Source of the DNA: CAYYMD01 sp964480425
Lineage (GTDB): Bacteria > Planctomycetota > Phycisphaerae > SM23-33
Assembly: GCA_964480425.1 (NCBI GenBank)
Contig: CAYZPY010000019.1
Location: forward strand, 1 to 26,167
Direction: 5' to 3'
DNA length: 26,167 nucleotides
This document shows, in pieces, positions 1 to 9,143 of this stretch. The position numbers were made by a program, and so were the translations under genes. The notes under the pieces are model-generated. The model was not told where the DNA came from and made no database searches. It saw only the letters and a list, made by a program, of their open reading frames with translations. How positions within the stretch are numbered: position 1 is the stretch's first letter; each line of letters begins with the position of its first letter.

Positions 1-2871
1 CGCGGGCGACGCTGGGCGCACCGGCTGGAGGCGACACTGGCGGTGATTGTCGCCCTGGCGTCGATTTCACTGATGCTCTCGATGATGATGAAAATAGCCA
101 CCGCAGGCGAGGAGTCAACGGACATGTTCCTGGCGCCGGTGCTGTCCGCGGCGGCGGTTGCGGCGGTTTTTGTCGCGTGGACGGTTCTGCTTTTTGCCGC
201 CTCGGTGCCCGGGTCGCGCCTCCGTTACGGAACGCAGGCAATACTTTCGATTGCCCTGGCGGTGGCGCTTGCGGTTATTGTCAACATAATCGCACAGGCC
301 GACTACTGGCGAAAAGACTTCCAGACGCTGGGGCGGTTCGGCCTCAGCGAGCGCACCCGGCGGATACTATCGCAGGTGGACCGGCCGCTTCGCCTGACCT
401 GCGTGTACACCTCCGATGAGCCCGAATATAAAACCGACCAGCGCCGCTCACGAGTGCTCGACCTGCTGCGCGAGATGAGTGAGTACGGCCGCGACGTGAA
501 GGTGGACAATATCACCACCGATGCGGGCAAATTCGAACTCATAAGCCGGCTCCGCAAAAGCATCAGGAACCGAGCGGGACAGCACGTGGAGTTTGTCGAA
601 AACTTCCGCACGCAAATTAAAACAGTCGTGAAAAATCTACAGAACCGACTGCAGGAATGGGCGCAACTGCCCGCCGACTCGTATCTTAACAGGTGGGGAC
701 TAAGTGCGGAAATATCCGGAGCACTTAAGGACCGCCTGAGGGAGCTGCAAGGCGTGCTCGAAGATGTGAATGAACGGTCGGAAATGACGTCTCTGCCGGA
801 TTACGCGGACCTGGTGCGAAAAGCGGCCGATGAACTGACAGCCACCAAGCAGGAGTTGCAACAGAAATCCGAACTTCTTCAAAAAATCGCCAGCGTGCCG
901 GAAAAGGTCAAAGCCAACCGCGACCGCGCCGTCGAAGCAATGGATGCCGCCGTGGCCGCCATGAATAAACTCGTGAAGGTTACGGGCTCGCCCGACAGCG
1001 CACCGCCCGAAAAGCCCGAAGCGCTGCTTAAAGAGATATCTCAGCAGATGGGTCAGGTGATCGAGACAATCAGCGATGCCGCCGAGGCGCTGCGAACAAT
1101 CGCCGGACAGGACAGCGCCGCACTGCTGCGACAAAGCAGGGCATGGACCATGCAGGTCCGGGCCGCCGGCGGACTTATGAGCGTGCGAATCACCATCGAC
1201 AAGTATTTTGCACAGTATGCCGAACTCATGCGAGGCCGCCGGTCCGACGTGGAGTCGCTGCTCGAGGTGGCACGAGCGGAATATCAAATTCAGGTCATCA
1301 AGGATATACGTAAATCTTTCGCCGAAAACAGCGACAGATTCGCGGATATACGCGATAAAGCCGCAAAGAGTATCGATCAACTGATTAACGTCGATAGTAT
1401 GAGCAAAAAGATTCTCGCCCGCGCCGAAGGTGGGAATTATTTCGCTGCTCAACTGAAACCCATAGACGAACTGCTCGAACAGGCGGATGAACTGCCCGAA
1501 CTCGAAGAGGGAACTCTTGCCGATGACATCACCGGCGATAATATCGTAGTGGTCGAAACAGAGGATGACATTAGAACGGTGGGCTTCGATGAGGTCTGGC
1601 CGGTAGAGGGCGGAGCGTTCGGCCGCAACGAAAACAGAACACAGAACAGGACATTCAACGGAAACGCCGCCATCGGTTCTGCGATTCTGTCCATGACTCA
1701 GGAACCCTTCGCCAAAGTCATGCTGACCTATTACTCCCCCACCGGCATGGAGGCCGGAAGGATGCCCCAGCCGGATATCAGCGTGTATGATTTATCCACG
1801 CTGCGCAGTCGCCTTGAACAGGCCAACTTCGAGGTCGTCGAATGGAATCTCAGTGAAGAAATGCCCGGCGCCGGCGACGAAGATGACAGCCAAGAGCCCC
1901 AAACCCAACCTTCCACAGCGCAGTCCGAGAAGAAAGATGCCCCGAGAGTAATGCTGATACTGCCGCCTCCACCGACGATGCCCGGCATGCCGCCTGGTGT
2001 TGGCTTCGGCAAAGAGCACGTAGAAAAGATTGATAAGGGTATAGATTCCGGCATTCCGGCGATATTCCTTGCCGGTTTTACGTGGCCTAGGCAAATGGGT
2101 TTCGGCTCGCCGCCGGTTCAGTTGCCTTACGGTCTTGACGGTTACCTCCGCAAAGAGTGGGGTATCGACGCCAGGACAAATTACCGTGTTGTCATGTCCT
2201 CGCCCGACGAGCAACGCCCCGGGCTGTACCGTCTGAACCTCGAATTGTTCTATTACATGCCGATAAGCGCCTTTACGGACCATCCGATAGGCAAACCGCT
2301 CCAGGCCAGACGCATGCTTTGGAATGATCTCTGCCCGGTGGTTCCCTCCGGCGAGGCGCCCGAAAACGTCAAGTTCGAGCCGCTGCTGGAGGTGCCCGCC
2401 ACGTATTCCGGAAATACCTGGGCGACTAACGACATCCGGTCGCTTATCGAAAGCGTAATGGAGGGACAGGGCAGCACCTTCAGCCCGGATTACGAAGGCG
2501 GGGATATGCGCCCGCCGTTTTCGGTGGCGATGGCCGCCGTTCGCGAAGGCGACAATCCCGCCCGGATAGTCGTCTTGGGCTGCGGCGCCTCGCTTACCGA
2601 CATGCACCTCGACCAGCCGGCCATACGGTTCGATTCCGGCGGAAACCTCGTCCGGACGGACCCGCCCAGCGGAAACGCCGAGGTGGTTATTAACGGCATT
2701 TACTGGCTGATAGGCCGACAGCGTTACATCGCATCCGGTCCGGTCCAGATAAGACCGATTGAAATGATCGACAGCGGCACGCAGAACGCCTTGCAGGTCG
2801 CATGCCTGGTGGGCCTGCCGCTGATAGTTCTGGCAGTCGGCGGTCTTGTGATGTTCTTCCGTCGCAAATAA
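1..2871 (+). CDS. GldG-like ABC export system auxiliary subunit, 5' end outside window
   Basis: The frame is open to the window edge. The codons before the first possible start (GTG at 43) read like a basic cytoplasmic flank (RRWAHRLEATLA) leading into a membrane helix, so the true start is probably upstream. Numbering from that GTG, hydrophobic segments lie near residues 2-20, 30-53 and 62-85, and a last one at about 918-938 ends in FFRRK. After the third helix comes a GldG-type start (FGLSERTRRILSQVDRPLRL, residues 100-119), which in the family leads into a periplasmic domain. A long helical, charged stretch of about 150-490 separates this from the rest of the domain (NIVVVETEDDIRTVGFDEVW), and GldG proteins are usually much shorter. 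In the family, GldG works with an ABC ATPase and permease, which would lie upstream. The DUF4340 gene that follows supports the assignment. Substrate unknown. Confidence 0.75.
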   Translation, partial: RGRRWAHRLEATLAVIVALASISLMLSMMMKIATAGEESTDMFLAPVLSAAAVAAVFVAWTVLLFAASVPGSRLRYGTQAILSIALAVALAVIVNIIAQADYWRKDFQTLGRFGLSERTRRILSQVDRPLRLTCVYTSDEPEYKTDQRRSRVLDLLREMSEYGRDVKVDNITTDAGKFELISRLRKSIRNRAGQHVEFVENFRTQIKTVVKNLQNRLQEWAQLPADSYLNRWGLSAEISGALKDRLRELQGVLEDVNERSEMTSLPDYADLVRKAADELTATKQELQQKSELLQKIASVPEKVKANRDRAVEAMDAAVAAMNKLVKVTGSPDSAPPEKPEALLKEISQQMGQVIETISDAAEALRTIAGQDSAALLRQSRAWTMQVRAAGGLMSVRITIDKYFAQYAELMRGRRSDVESLLEVARAEYQIQVIKDIRKSFAENSDRFADIRDKAAKSIDQLINVDSMSKKILARAEGGNYFAAQLKPIDELLEQADELPELEEGTLADDITGDNIVVVETEDDIRTVGFDEVWPVEGGAFGRNENRTQNRTFNGNAAIGSAILSMTQEPFAKVMLTYYSPTGMEAGRMPQPDISVYDLSTLRSRLEQANFEVVEWNLSEEMPGAGDEDDSQEPQTQPSTAQSEKKDAPRVMLILPPPPTMPGMPPGVGFGKEHVEKIDKGIDSGIPAIFLAGFTWPRQMGFGSPPVQLPYGLDGYLRKEWGIDARTNYRVVMSSPDEQRPGLYRLNLELFYYMPISAFTDHPIGKPLQARRMLWNDLCPVVPSGEAPENVKFEPLLEVPATYSGNTWATNDIRSLIESVMEGQGSTFSPDYEGGDMRPPFSVAMAAVREGDNPARIVVLGCGASLTDMHLDQPAIRFDSGGNLVRTDPPSGNAEVVINGIYWLIGRQRYIASGPVQIRPIEMIDSGTQNALQVACLVGLPLIVLAVGGLVMFFRRK

Positions 2872-2927
2872 AGAACATTCGTATCACAGCATGATAACAA
2901 CATAGCAGTATTCGGAGTAAAAGAGCC

Positions 2928-5207
2928 ATGAAGTCCAGAACGTTCATAGTTCTTATCGTTGCGTTTGTCGCCTGTGTGGCGTACGTGACCGTAAGGCACA
3001 CCGGTTTTATCGAATGGCTGACCGGTTTCCCCGGCGGCGAACAAGACCGGGAGGACAAAAAGGTATTCGCCGAAAAACCACAGGGCGCCAAAAAACTGGT
3101 TATTACGCCCGCCGACGGCGAATCGGTAGTGCTTAAAAAAAGCGGCGAGGACAAATGGCGCCTGACCGAGCCCGATGCACAGGCGTCAAGGACCCGGATC
3201 GACGACGTGGTCGAGACAATAACGGAACTTAAGGCGCGTCGCTCGTTCGAACCCGGCTCCCAAGGCGAACCCGGCGACGATATCACCGGTCTGCACCGGC
3301 CGCGATGGACCATAGAATTAACAGATGAAAAAGATAAGAAATTCACACTTCGCATCGGGGCACAGGTTCCGCTATCCGGCGGCGACCGCACGTATGTCCG
3401 CACAGACGAGGCGGATAAGACCTGCGTGGTCGATGTCAACTTCGACGAACTGCTCAAGGATTCGCCCTGGGACTATATCGACAAGACGCTCCTCTGGCTG
3501 AAAACAGACCAAATCACGCGCGTGCGGGTGGACGGCGCTGAAAGTTACGAACTGAAAAAGGTCGAAGACCAGTGGGGCATTGTCGCGCCTGTAGACGCCG
3601 CCGCGGACGAAGGTAAAGTTTCCAATTTACTGGATGAATTGGCCGATATCACGGCCGAGGATTTCGTCAAAGAAGTCGAACCCGATCCGGCCCTTTACGG
3701 CCTCACGGAGGACGCCGCGCGCAAGATTGTAACCATCCGTGCCGAACCGCCGGCGCCGACTACCCAACCCCAAACCGCCCCACTCAGGCGGGAAGCCGAA
3801 GGCCGGACGTATGTTTTGCTAATGGGCAACAAGCGGGACGGGCAAGTCTATGCTCGGCTGAAGGGCAACCCGCTTATCTTTACCCTGGAGGCGGATTTGG
3901 CTGAAAATATTACGCCCGCCCTCGCCGATCTCCGCCGGCGGACCGTGCTGGAGTTCGAAACCGATGCGATAGTGAAAGTGGACGTAACAACGCCCGCCGG
4001 ACAAACGGTTATTCAAAAAAAGGATGACCAGTGGAAGATGACCAAGCCATACGCAGGTCGGGCCTCCGACACCCAGGTTGAACAACTGCTTGACGACATT
4101 CTATCCCTCAAGGCCGAGGATTTTTTACGCCGCCGGTTGCCGCTTGGCGCCTACGGGCTGGACGAACCCCGCGGAAAAATCATACTGCACCGCCAGGGCG
4201 AATCGCGCACCAGAACGCTGCTGATAGGCCAGAAGAGCGCCTCGGGCAAGATGGCTTTCGTCAAGACCGCCACCGACACCTCCGTGGCGGTGGTCCCGGC
4301 GGAAAAGGTCGAATCGCTACTGGCGGGCCCGGCCAACTACTGGCATATGAAACTGCCGGATGTCCCGCAGGATCTGAACGCAACGCGACTGAAGTTAAAC
4401 CGACCCGACGGGCGGTTCGTCGTCGAGAAATCCGACGGCGCCTGGAAACTTACAGCCCCCGTGTCCGCCGACGCCGAGACCGAACACGTCAAAAAGATAG
4501 TGGATAAACTCGGCTACCTCAAGGCCGACAAAATCGCGGCACTGGGCAAAACCGTTCCGGAAAAATATGTGAAACTAAAGGACAAGGTAACTGTATCGCT
4601 GGTATGCCAGACATCCGCGACCACCTCACCTGCGACCACCAGACCGGCCAGGTTCGGGACAAAAACTTATAAATTCATTGCCGCCGCATCCGAGACGCAT
4701 ACATACGTGTGGGTTCCCGATGCGGACCCCGTAACCGTGGGCGAGTTTCCCAGGGACCTGTTCAAGACGCTCCGGGCGGAGTTGCGAAACAGGCAGGTGT
4801 GGAAAATCAATCCCGACGATATACGCACCGTCAGCATCCGCGCCGGAGAAAAACCGCTCATCCTCAAACGCGGAGATGAGGGGTGGAGTTACACCGAAGA
4901 CCCTTATGTGAAAATCGACGCGGACAAGGTCGAGGATTACCTCGAAGACGTAAAAGAAATCAAGGCCGAGCGGTTCGAAAACCATAAAACACCGGAAAAT
5001 GCCGCTCGCTTCGCCCTGAACGACCCGTGGATAGTCCTGGAACTTGAAAGAAAAGACGGCGAGCCGGTGCAGATGACCGTTTCGCACAAGGGCGCAGATA
5101 AAACAAAAAACCGTTTCGCGGTCTCGAATAACGTCGAGGGCGTCTTCGTAATATCCGCCGACACGGCCGAGAAACTGGCCAAGTCGCTCGACGATTTAGC
5201 CGAGTAA
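2928..5207 (+). CDS. DUF4340 domain protein with five repeat units
   Basis: This 759-residue protein has an N-terminal membrane anchor or uncleaved signal (residues 5-22). It is then built from repeats of the pattern 'hydrophobic strand, KK, DxW, x(L/M)T.P, helix, LKAxxF'. Units start near residues 54, 194, 346, 483 and 630, a period of about 140-150. Examples are SGEDKWRLTEP, VEDQWGIVAP, KDDQWKMTKP, SDGAWKLTAP and DEGWSYTEDP. This is the signature of DUF4340, a family of unknown function commonly encoded next to GldG-like ABC export subunits. GGAG at 2914-2917 is a plausible ribosome binding site. The gene lies 56 bases after the GldG-like gene and is probably co-transcribed. It is likely an extracytoplasmic, membrane-tethered component of the same exporter; that role is inference. 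Confidence 0.8.
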   Translation: MKSRTFIVLIVAFVACVAYVTVRHTGFIEWLTGFPGGEQDREDKKVFAEKPQGAKKLVITPADGESVVLKKSGEDKWRLTEPDAQASRTRIDDVVETITELKARRSFEPGSQGEPGDDITGLHRPRWTIELTDEKDKKFTLRIGAQVPLSGGDRTYVRTDEADKTCVVDVNFDELLKDSPWDYIDKTLLWLKTDQITRVRVDGAESYELKKVEDQWGIVAPVDAAADEGKVSNLLDELADITAEDFVKEVEPDPALYGLTEDAARKIVTIRAEPPAPTTQPQTAPLRREAEGRTYVLLMGNKRDGQVYARLKGNPLIFTLEADLAENITPALADLRRRTVLEFETDAIVKVDVTTPAGQTVIQKKDDQWKMTKPYAGRASDTQVEQLLDDILSLKAEDFLRRRLPLGAYGLDEPRGKIILHRQGESRTRTLLIGQKSASGKMAFVKTATDTSVAVVPAEKVESLLAGPANYWHMKLPDVPQDLNATRLKLNRPDGRFVVEKSDGAWKLTAPVSADAETEHVKKIVDKLGYLKADKIAALGKTVPEKYVKLKDKVTVSLVCQTSATTSPATTRPARFGTKTYKFIAAASETHTYVWVPDADPVTVGEFPRDLFKTLRAELRNRQVWKINPDDIRTVSIRAGEKPLILKRGDEGWSYTEDPYVKIDADKVEDYLEDVKEIKAERFENHKTPENAARFALNDPWIVLELERKDGEPVQMTVSHKGADKTKNRFAVSNNVEGVFVISADTAEKLAKSLDDLAE

Positions 5208-5252
5208 TCGACGTAATTAATAAAACCCGGATGCGCATAGTCGGCAGGTATC

Positions 5253-5261
5253 TGTTATCAT
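5253..5261 (+). promoter_or_regulatory. Possible extended -10 promoter element
   Basis: TGTTATCAT fits the extended -10 pattern TGnTATAAT with one mismatch. It lies about 30 bases before the ATG at 5291, in the short gap after the DUF4340 gene. No good -35 is visible, so this is weak evidence for a separate transcript of the secreted protein and aroDE. Confidence 0.25.
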
Positions 5262-5290
5262 ATGCATGGCCGCAGTAACGGTAGCAGAAC

Positions 5291-6283
5291 ATGAGAAAAG
5301 CCCTTATAGTAATTTTAATCACGGTCTTGCCCGGCGTTGCCCTGTCAAATGTCCCAAACGAGACGCGGCCCGGGCCCTCTACGCAGGTCGCCGAAAAGTC
5401 GAAACTCCGGCGTCTCGCCGACAAACTCGAATCTCTGGCCGAAGAATGGAAGACCGGCCGCCTCGACCGGTCGCCGCATAAAGAAGAATTCTACCAGGTC
5501 ATGCGCGACCTGAAGCGCATCGGGTTCGACGAAAAACGCATCGAGGAATTCAAACAAATTCTCGCCCAGCCCCGTCCGACGGATGTGAAACTTTTCGTGG
5601 TCAATAAACTCTGCACACCACTGCTGCTGGCCAAAACCGAGACAATACGGGAAATTTTTCCTTTGCTGCTGGAGATAGACCGGCACAGCGGGCAGTTTGA
5701 GCGTTTGCCGCAATACTCCGAAAAACAACTGAAGACTTTCCGGTACGAAAAGGGCGATTCCGCCGAACGCAGGGAACTCGTCAGAAAGCGGCAACGTGAA
5801 AAAATACAGACCGAACGCGACATAGAGCGCCATAACGAACTCGTCGGCGAATTCAAGAGTCAGTTGTTCGAACTGATGGTCTATGCCGACAGGCCTCGAT
5901 ACGATGATGATCTGCTGGATATCATAAGAACCGAACAGAAGAAACGTCACTGGACGTTTACATACGTGCTGGACGCAATTCGCGCCGAAATCCGGCACAT
6001 GGAAAAGGACCGCGCCGAGCGGCTCTACGAGGACCTGCGCGTGATCTGGGTCGAAGTGCGTGATGATTCCAGAAAGAAATACGCCGACCTGTCGGGCGTG
6101 AAGGTGCATTCGGACAGGAACAGCGAATACGAAACGCACCACGAGGCGCCCGGTCCGTTGATTCTCAAGGTGATCAACCTGCTGGCCACGCAGGCGAAGA
6201 TGCCCGCGCTGGTGAACCCGTCCGGCAGGAAAGACCGCCACGAGCGTCTTCCGGGACAGAAACATCGCCACAAAAGAAGATAG
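5291..6283 (+). CDS. Predicted secreted protein of unknown function
   Basis: I do not recognise a family in this 330-residue protein. It begins with a typical signal peptide (MRKALIVILITVLPGVALS, likely cleaved near residue 19-20). The mature part is highly charged and mostly helical, with no cysteine-rich or catalytic motif that I can see. The C-terminus is strongly basic and histidine-rich (RHERLPGQKHRHKRR). A helical region around residues 35-80 (LRRLADKLESLAEEWKTGRL) could form a short coiled coil. The ATG at 5291 directly precedes the signal peptide, but no strong ribosome binding site stands before it. aroDE starts 10 bases after its stop, so the two are probably co-transcribed, without a clear functional link. 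Confidence 0.6.
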   Translation: MRKALIVILITVLPGVALSNVPNETRPGPSTQVAEKSKLRRLADKLESLAEEWKTGRLDRSPHKEEFYQVMRDLKRIGFDEKRIEEFKQILAQPRPTDVKLFVVNKLCTPLLLAKTETIREIFPLLLEIDRHSGQFERLPQYSEKQLKTFRYEKGDSAERRELVRKRQREKIQTERDIERHNELVGEFKSQLFELMVYADRPRYDDDLLDIIRTEQKKRHWTFTYVLDAIRAEIRHMEKDRAERLYEDLRVIWVEVRDDSRKKYADLSGVKVHSDRNSEYETHHEAPGPLILKVINLLATQAKMPALVNPSGRKDRHERLPGQKHRHKRR

Positions 6284-6293
6284 CGCCTCACAG

Positions 6294-7820
6294 ATGCCAC
6301 AATCGCCCCGCGACAAATCCGCGACCCGTCTGATCTGCCCCCTTGTGGCGCCCGATTGTGCGCAGATGCGCGTCGGGATGCTCGCCGCCGCTAAAGCCGG
6401 CGCCGACGCCGTGGAATGCCGCCTGGATTTCCTGGAAATACCGCCGAGCCGGGATAAACTGACCGAACTGTTAACCGATGCGCCCGTGGAAGTCATTGTT
6501 ACAAACCGTCCCGTTCGCCATGGCGGTAATTTCAGTGATAGAGAGGACTTGCGTCTTAAGATTCTGCATGAGGCCGCGGCGTTTCAACCGACCTACATAG
6601 ACATAGAGATGGATGTCCCGCCGAAGGACTGGCCACAGGCCGAGATAATCGTAAGCCATCACGACTGGCAAGGCCCGCCCGCCGATTTGGATAAGGTCAT
6701 CCGCCGGATGGACTCGCTTCCGGCGGCGGTGAACAAAGTTGCTTTCGCCGCAGGCGGACCCGAAGATGCTGTTGCGGCGCTTGATGTGTTGCGCAACTGC
6801 AATCGCCCCACTCTCGCACTGGCCATGGGAGAGGCGGGCGTGGTCAGTCGGATCCTGGCGCGCAAATTCGGCGCGTTCGGCACGTTCGCCGCATTAGGCA
6901 GCGGCGACGAATCCGCCCCGGGACAGCCCACCATCGAGGAGATGAAGAATCTCTACCGTTGGGATTCCATAGGTCCCGATACGCGTGTGTTCGGCGTAAT
7001 CGGCTGCCCGGTGGCGCATTCGATGAGTCCGGCCATTCACAACGCCGCCTTTGAGGCCGCCGGATACGACGGCGTATATCTGCCGCTGTTGATTCAGCCG
7101 GGCGCGGAAAACTTCAACCGCTCCGTGGATGCGCTGCTGCAAAGGCCATGGCTCGACTGGCGCGGGCTGAGCGTGACCATCCCGCACAAGGAGAACGCCC
7201 TTGCATACGTGGGTGACGGCGACTGCGACTCCCTTGCGGTGCAAATCGGCGCGGTGAACACGCTGACCATCGAACCGCACGGCGCCTTGAAGGGTGACAA
7301 CACCGATTACGCCGCCGCTATCGACGCCCTGTGCGATGCGATGAAAATCAGCCCGTCGGATTTGCAAGGACGTCGCGTGGCCGTCATCGGCGCCGGGGGC
7401 GCGGCGCGGGCCATAGTCGCCGCACTCGCGTATTACGAGGCAAAAATTACAATTTACAACCGCACCGTAAGCCGCGCCAAGCGCCTGGGCGAAGAATTCG
7501 CGTGCGAGGCGGCCGGTCTTGACGAGGCCCACAATACCGATGCCGAAATTCTCATAAACTGCACCTCGGTAGGCATGCACCCGAATGTTAAAAGCAGCCC
7601 GCTGGATTCTATACCGAAATCTGTAATAGTCGTATTCGACACTATTTACAATCCTGTCCGCACGCGCCTGCTGGAACTGGCCGGCAGCGCCGGATGTACG
7701 TGCGTTACAGGTCTGGATATGTTCGTCAACCAGGGGGCCAGGCAATTCGAAATCTGGACCGACCGCCCCGCCCCGCTGGAGGTAATGCGCGGCGTCGTGA
7801 TGGAAAACCTGCACCGGTAA
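6294..7820 (+). CDS. aroDE: Bifunctional type I 3-dehydroquinate dehydratase / shikimate dehydrogenase
   Basis: This fusion catalyses two consecutive steps of the shikimate pathway in the cytoplasm: 3-dehydroquinate to 3-dehydroshikimate, then NADPH-dependent reduction to shikimate. Residues 12-222 are the type I dehydratase. They show ECRLD (41-45), HH at 122-123 with the catalytic histidine, the Schiff-base lysine K148 in VNKVAF, R186, and SAPGQ (207-211). Residues 231-508 are the dehydrogenase. They show SMSP (243-246) for shikimate binding, catalytic K299 in IPHKE, AVNTL (320-324), D338 in GDNTDY, the Rossmann loop GAGGAAR (366-372) and the NADPH-selecting NRT (389-391). One oddity is that the dehydratase motif RxxxEGG reads RPVRHGG, so a normally conserved glutamate is His76. 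The length of 508 residues fits a fused enzyme. Confidence 0.95.
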   Translation: MPQSPRDKSATRLICPLVAPDCAQMRVGMLAAAKAGADAVECRLDFLEIPPSRDKLTELLTDAPVEVIVTNRPVRHGGNFSDREDLRLKILHEAAAFQPTYIDIEMDVPPKDWPQAEIIVSHHDWQGPPADLDKVIRRMDSLPAAVNKVAFAAGGPEDAVAALDVLRNCNRPTLALAMGEAGVVSRILARKFGAFGTFAALGSGDESAPGQPTIEEMKNLYRWDSIGPDTRVFGVIGCPVAHSMSPAIHNAAFEAAGYDGVYLPLLIQPGAENFNRSVDALLQRPWLDWRGLSVTIPHKENALAYVGDGDCDSLAVQIGAVNTLTIEPHGALKGDNTDYAAAIDALCDAMKISPSDLQGRRVAVIGAGGAARAIVAALAYYEAKITIYNRTVSRAKRLGEEFACEAAGLDEAHNTDAEILINCTSVGMHPNVKSSPLDSIPKSVIVVFDTIYNPVRTRLLELAGSAGCTCVTGLDMFVNQGARQFEIWTDRPAPLEVMRGVVMENLHR

Positions 7821-7832
7821 CAATAGATTTCA

Positions 7833-7854
7833 CGGATTATTACTTCATAATCCG
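7833..7854 (+). terminator. Hairpin just after aroDE, possible terminator
   Basis: CGGATTAT (7833-7840) and ATAATCCG (7847-7854) form a perfect 8-bp stem with a 6-base loop, 12 bases after the aroDE stop. There is no clear T tract, so it may protect the 3' end or terminate weakly rather than act as a classic intrinsic terminator. Confidence 0.35.
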
Positions 7855-7906
7855 ATAATACGTGCAATCCTGCTGTTCTTGTCCGGAACTTTCGCGACTG
7901 TGCGCG

Positions 7907-7923
7907 CCGGCGCCTCGCGCCGG
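7907..7923. repeat. GC-rich hairpin between convergent genes
   Basis: CCGGCGC (7907-7913) and GCGCCGG (7917-7923) are perfect inverted repeats with a 3-base loop, in the gap between aroDE and phoH, which converge here. The structure would form in transcripts of either strand. No T tract follows on either side, so function as a bidirectional terminator is only possible. Confidence 0.35.
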
Positions 7924-7940
7924 ACGAGCCGCGGGTGCAA

Positions 7941-8891
7941 TTAAGCCCCCCCTTGGGAGTTATTCTTTTCGGGCGTGTACGCCTGTACTATCTGCTGGAC
8001 CAGGCGGTGTCGGACGATGTCCCCGCGGTCCAGACGGACCAGCTTGATGCCCTTTATTTTGGCCAGGCGCTGCTGGGCGTCAAGCAGACCGCTGGTGACG
8101 TCCTCGGGCAGGTCGATCTGGCTGTCGTCTCCGGTGATGATCGCCTTTGAGCCGTGACCCATGCGCGTCAGGAACATCAGCATCTGTGCGGTCGTGGTGT
8201 TCTGCGCCTCGTCGAGTATGATGACAGAATCGTTCAGCGTCCTTCCCCTCATGAACGCCAGTGGGATGACCTCGATTACGTCGTTTACCATGAATCGCCG
8301 TATCTGGTCGTATTCCATCATGTCGTGCAGCCCGTCGAACAGCGGGCGCAGGTACGGATTGACCTTTGCCTGCATGTCGCCGGGAAGGAAGCCCAGCTTC
8401 TCGCCCGCCTCGACGGCGGGACGCACCAGTATCAGGCGCCGCGCCTTGTGATGCTTGAGCATGTGCACGGCGTACGCCACCGCCAGGTAAGTCTTTCCTG
8501 TCCCGGCGGGTCCGGCGCAGAACACCATGTCGCAGGCGTTCAAGGCCTGTATGTACCGTCGCTGGCCCGGCGTCTTGGGCATTATTCTCTGGCCTGCGAC
8601 GTACACGTCCAGCGACTGTTGGGGTTTTTCCTCGTCGCCGGCGAATATTGCGATGGCCTGATCTATGTCCTGTGGGGATATCGTCCCGTCGTCTCGCGCC
8701 ATTTGCTCAAGACGCCGGATGACACCCGCGGCGCGCTTGACGTTGCCCGAAGAACCGGTGATCTTCACCTGCTCCCCGCGGGCGAATATCTGAACGCCAA
8801 GCGAGTCGCGTATTATCTTGAGATTCCTGTCCGCCAGACCAAATATCGCACGCGCCCGCTCGGGCCTGTCCAGTTTTATGCTGTGCTCCAA
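7941..8891 (-). CDS. PhoH family ATPase
   Basis: This 316-residue protein matches the PhoH/PhoL (YbeZ) family, cytoplasmic ATPases linked to RNA metabolism and ribosome maturation. The N-terminal 75 residues resemble the small RNA-binding (KH-like) part of the family. Then come KTPGQRRYIQAL (106-117), Walker A GPAGTGKT (127-134), the VRPAVEAGEKLGFLPGD signature (156-172), Walker B with DEAQN (227-231) and ITGDDSQIDLP (252-262). The start is a TTG at 8889-8891. AGGAAGG lies five bases before it, and no in-frame ATG is nearby upstream. YbeY and an HD-domain membrane protein, frequent partners, are not next to it; aroDE converges downstream. A probable terminator separates it from the upstream prepilin gene, so it likely has its own promoter. 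Confidence 0.92.
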   Translation of the reverse strand: MEHSIKLDRPERARAIFGLADRNLKIIRDSLGVQIFARGEQVKITGSSGNVKRAAGVIRRLEQMARDDGTISPQDIDQAIAIFAGDEEKPQQSLDVYVAGQRIMPKTPGQRRYIQALNACDMVFCAGPAGTGKTYLAVAYAVHMLKHHKARRLILVRPAVEAGEKLGFLPGDMQAKVNPYLRPLFDGLHDMMEYDQIRRFMVNDVIEVIPLAFMRGRTLNDSVIILDEAQNTTTAQMLMFLTRMGHGSKAIITGDDSQIDLPEDVTSGLLDAQQRLAKIKGIKLVRLDRGDIVRHRLVQQIVQAYTPEKNNSQGGA

Positions 8892-9053
8892 TGTCGCCTT
8901 CCTATGTGACCGTCGTCAACGTCCGATAAATAATCCATCACCTCTCAGTAACACGATATAAAAAATCGCCTTCCATTTAAATAATATGTTCCGCGCGGCG
9001 AATTTCCCCGTATTCCCCTGCTCAGTCGGTGCTCCCCGGTTCATCGTCGGTAA

Positions 9054-9090
9054 GCAAAATTAAAGGTCGGCCGATTTATTCCAGCCGCCC
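9054..9090 (-). terminator. Probable intrinsic terminator of the prepilin transcript
   Basis: Read on the minus strand, GGGCGGC, a 12-base loop and GCCGACC pair at 6 of 7 positions (9065-9090). The T-rich run TTTAATTTTG (9055-9064) follows. The structure lies about 55 bases after the stop of the prepilin-like gene and upstream of phoH, which suggests separate transcription of the two. Confidence 0.5.
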
Positions 9091-9143
9091 TTTGATTATT
9101 TACATATGCCCGCGTCTCGGCCGTCTGTTTGCGACGCTATTTA

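Noticed and set aside
8154..8909. Long open frame opposite phoH
   Set aside because: It is a frame shadow of the clear PhoH coding sequence, as are the long frames opposite aroDE, proA and the DUF1080 gene. None shows a recognisable domain.
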